From a virus, in IMG/VR virus record IMGVR_UViG_3300042346_001214, positions 1 to 48,180 of that record: a DNA stretch of 48,180 nucleotides; one strand, 5' to 3'. This document shows positions 46,017 to 48,180 of this stretch, one piece after another. Positions within the stretch are counted from its first letter, which is position 1; every line of letters begins with the position of its first letter. The notes beneath the pieces are model-generated. The model made no database searches. It was given only the letters and a program-made list of their open reading frames with translations, and was not told where the DNA came from. The position numbers and the translations under genes are program-made.

Positions 46017-48180
46017 ACTGCATAAGCACTACTAGGCGGCGAGAAGCTTGCGCCGTTGTAAAGCGAAATTCTTCGATATACCACAAAAGAATCCAAATTG
46101 ATGTTCAAGCCGCTTGTAGTTATTGCAGTGGCTTGTCCTATTTGTGCAGGTGTATTCCAGTCACGGTACTCGTAGTCATCAGCAGCTTCATATACTCGAA
46201 CTCCACCAACATACAACCTCATTGTTCCATTTTGTCTTGTTAGGGCAATGTGATTGAACACAGTCGAGGATAGTGGCAAAACGACAGAAAAGAGAGCAAG
46301 CCCAAGTATTAGAGAGCGCCCTAAGTACAATCGGTCGGTAGAAAAGAATAGCGAAATTCCTTGTTGTGTGTAGATGTTAACCACCTCACCATCAGTAGCT
46401 TGGTCAGTAAGCAGCCAACCCGCAATTGTAAAATCGCCCGACAGAAAAGAGAAGTCTGAGTCATTTGGTATTTGCACATAAGCTGGCACACTGTTCTTGG
46501 CGATAGGGAAGCTGGCGGCTCCGAACTTCTTGGTCACAGTGTCAAGTACCGAAATGTTGCTACTCAAGGTCTTGGCGCGATAACTCTGGTCAACGATGCT
46601 GCTATCGAAGTTCAGTAACGTAACTATTTTAGCTGGCTGGTAGTAGTCGCGAATGCTTCGCTCGATGGCAGAAAAAGAAGTTGGACTAATCTTGTAGTCC
46701 ACAATACAAAACATGGCTACACTGCCTTTTACACTCCTGTCCTCGAACACCCTGTCCTTAGCAATGGAATTGATGGTAACTAGGTCAGTCGAGTTGAAAA
46801 TGACTACGCTTAGCGATTCTTCAGGTAGCACATAATCACGCTCTCTTTCTGCACCGTTCGCCCAAACGTCCCCGTAGAAGTCATTTGCCAGTAATTCTCC
46901 ATTGTTCCCAGAATTGAAAATGTTGTTGCTATCCTGACCAAATAGGAAAGCTGTACCAGTCTGCCCTGCTTTGCGGATGTAAGCCATGATGAAACAGTAA
47001 CCACTACTACTGCTAGGAGTACCAAAGTCGAGGTGCGAAGAGCCATCTATGTTGAATCGAGCCGCAGGTAGTCCATCAAGTTGAGTTGGGGTAGTATAGT
47101 TTACTGCGTTCACTCCTAAAAGCTCTTGACCATTTGTTCTGTATTCATCTAGTTGGAGTATGTTACCGCTTGATAGTGTAACGGTTTCAGGTGTGACGAT
47201 GAAAAATGAACTGAAGGTATTAAGCAGTCCTTTCAAGTTGATGTAAAGCTGATTAGTAAGTAAAGTGATGCTGACGTTAAAACTGAAAGTGACAGACTCG
47301 GTAGCTGTGTAGGCTCGGATGGCGAAACTGATAAAATCGTCGGTCGGGCAAGTAAAGGTGAGGTCGTTGCCAGTTATTGTTGCCGAGTAGTGGTTGACCA
47401 GTATTTCATAGCTGACTGCGTTGCCAGCAATTTCAGTGACCTTTTTGTTGAGGTTAACAATAACGTCAGAGCTATATCTAAACTCAGTTGAAGTGTTAAA
47501 CAACAGTAAAGTAGAATCAAAAAACTTGTTGGCTAGTAAGTGTGTAGCGGTGGTTAGTTCAGCTTCGCTCAATGCAACAGACCAACCAATGAAATACAGT
47601 AGTTCCCCTTTCAGTTGAGAAGAGAATCCACTAAAGCCTATTGAAGAAGTTGCATTAGTAGCCGCGATGATTGCGCCGTATTCTATGGGTTGGCGATAAT
47701 TAAAAGTATTGACCCCAACTTTGTTGACTTTTGTGTTCAACTGCGTTATAGCTGTAGTTCCAAACACATCATCACTGGTTCCTGTAGTCCAAAGAACACC
47801 ATTGGCAAATATATCTGGAAAGCCGTTAGCCATGAAGCGTTCACCAGTTTGTTTCTGCTTATATACCCAAATGAAGGTTTTGCAATTGACTGAAGTGCCT
47901 GAGAGTGAACGAGGATTGAGAGAACTATTGGTGATGAAGGAAGAGGTCGTACCGTTGTAAGTTATTTGGTTGACCGAATCGGCTGTGCTGGTGACGTACA
48001 GAGGCTTATCAGGTAATCGGCGTGAGTCTTCCCATTTAGTTATGTTGCCAAAATTATCGGTGTAAATTCCGTAAGGTATGTCATCTACATCTTTTAACGT
48101 GGAAAGTGATACCGCTATGTTTGATTGTTGTGGTAAGTCAAGAATAAAGGGGTCTGCTATTACAGTTTCTAGTGAAAAAC
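46013..48180 (-). CDS. LamG-domain tail fibre/adhesin (5' end beyond the window)
   Basis: The frame stays open from the stop at 46013 to the right edge of the window with no ATG before 47833. The 115 codons upstream of that ATG are open and protein-like (for example WEDSRRLPDKPLYVTSTADS), so the true start lies outside. Residues after 47833 include a LamG-like sandwich. The C-terminal 200 residues are a clear LamG domain (LLNFDSSIVDQS, FTIAGWLLTD, HIALTRQNGTMRLYVGGVRV). Receptor binding is the probable role. It is the most upstream minus-strand structural gene here. Confidence 0.85.
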   Translation of the reverse strand, partial: FSLETVIADPFILDLPQQSNIAVSLSTLKDVDDIPYGIYTDNFGNITKWEDSRRLPDKPLYVTSTADSVNQITYNGTTSSFITNSSLNPRSLSGTSVNCKTFIWVYKQKQTGERFMANGFPDIFANGVLWTTGTSDDVFGTTAITQLNTKVNKVGVNTFNYRQPIEYGAIIAATNATSSIGFSGFSSQLKGELLYFIGWSVALSEAELTTATHLLANKFFDSTLLLFNTSTEFRYSSDVIVNLNKKVTEIAGNAVSYEILVNHYSATITGNDLTFTCPTDDFISFAIRAYTATESVTFSFNVSITLLTNQLYINLKGLLNTFSSFFIVTPETVTLSSGNILQLDEYRTNGQELLGVNAVNYTTPTQLDGLPAARFNIDGSSHLDFGTPSSSSGYCFIMAYIRKAGQTGTAFLFGQDSNNIFNSGNNGELLANDFYGDVWANGAERERDYVLPEESLSVVIFNSTDLVTINSIAKDRVFEDRSVKGSVAMFCIVDYKISPTSFSAIERSIRDYYQPAKIVTLLNFDSSIVDQSYRAKTLSSNISVLDTVTKKFGAASFPIAKNSVPAYVQIPNDSDFSFLSGDFTIAGWLLTDQATDGEVVNIYTQQGISLFFSTDRLYLGRSLILGLALFSVVLPLSSTVFNHIALTRQNGTMRLYVGGVRVYEAADDYEYRDWNTPAQIGQATAITTSGLNINLDSFVVYRRISLYNGASFSPPSSAYAV

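Noticed and set aside
47831-47833. ATG as start of the 606-aa LamG protein
   Set aside because: The frame remains open and protein-like for 115 codons upstream to the window edge, so this is an internal methionine.

Overview
This window is a stretch of a double-stranded DNA tailed-phage genome, almost all of it the virion structural module. The evidence is a lambda gpE-like major capsid protein, a prohead protease, a scaffold, a portal, a Mu gpF-like head protein, tail assembly chaperones in overlapping frames, a 1939-residue tape measure protein, and LamG-bearing tail fibre or adhesin proteins. I see no contractile sheath gene, so a siphovirus with a long flexible tail is most likely (about 290 nm by the usual 0.15 nm per tape-measure residue). 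The host cannot be read directly. The moderate GC content, the frequent lack of Shine-Dalgarno sites and the complete absence of GATC, GGCC and CCGG would suit a cyanobacterial host (Nostoc/Anabaena/Nodularia type), but that is a guess.

Layout, in the direction of transcription (mostly minus strand, right to left). A LamG tail/adhesin gene runs off the right edge (46013-48180). Next comes the head-assembly block (45421 to 32388): a Mu gpF-like protein, a small internal-protein candidate, the prohead protease, five head-internal protein candidates (464, 241, 291, 400 and 678 aa), the scaffold, a head decoration protein candidate and the major capsid protein. A GIY-YIG homing endonuclease with AP2-like repeats follows. 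Then come the connector and completion genes (30958-28718), the major tail protein, the G/GT-type chaperones, the tape measure and the distal tail genes (20693-16577). A second tail fibre block lies at 13568-4308, and the portal gene with its own GIY-YIG endonuclease is at 2782-374. Plus-strand islands interrupt this: a ribbon-helix-helix regulator, a 248-aa protein and a tRNA cluster (2822-4308); a group of accessory genes (13650-16621); an XRE regulator (42850); and a small basic protein (45459). No terminase, lysis, integrase or replication gene is inside the window.

The most interesting feature is a likely capsid-maturation proteolysis system. A short motif, Ala-x-Phe (mostly ANF, ASF, AEF, AQF), recurs in the proteins encoded around the prohead protease. 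It flanks the protease domain itself, occurs five times in the scaffold, sits within the first 12 residues of several proteins, and separates glycine-zipper membrane-helix modules in the 678-aa and 464-aa proteins. In the 678-aa protein the extended form is IRKSA(N/S)F, four times. I infer that A-x-F is the maturation cleavage signal and that the modular proteins are polyproteins, packaged in the head and cut into small membrane-active peptides. A related N-terminal tag, M(R/Q)HF(A/V)(N/D)F, starts three proteins, one of them encoded far away among the tail genes.

Other points are the absence of three 4-bp palindromes over 48 kb, a recent tandem duplication in the tape measure, an fn3 domain that seems nested inside a LamG domain, an irregular tRNA-Thr-like gene, and a pair of hairpins with the same loop but different stems.
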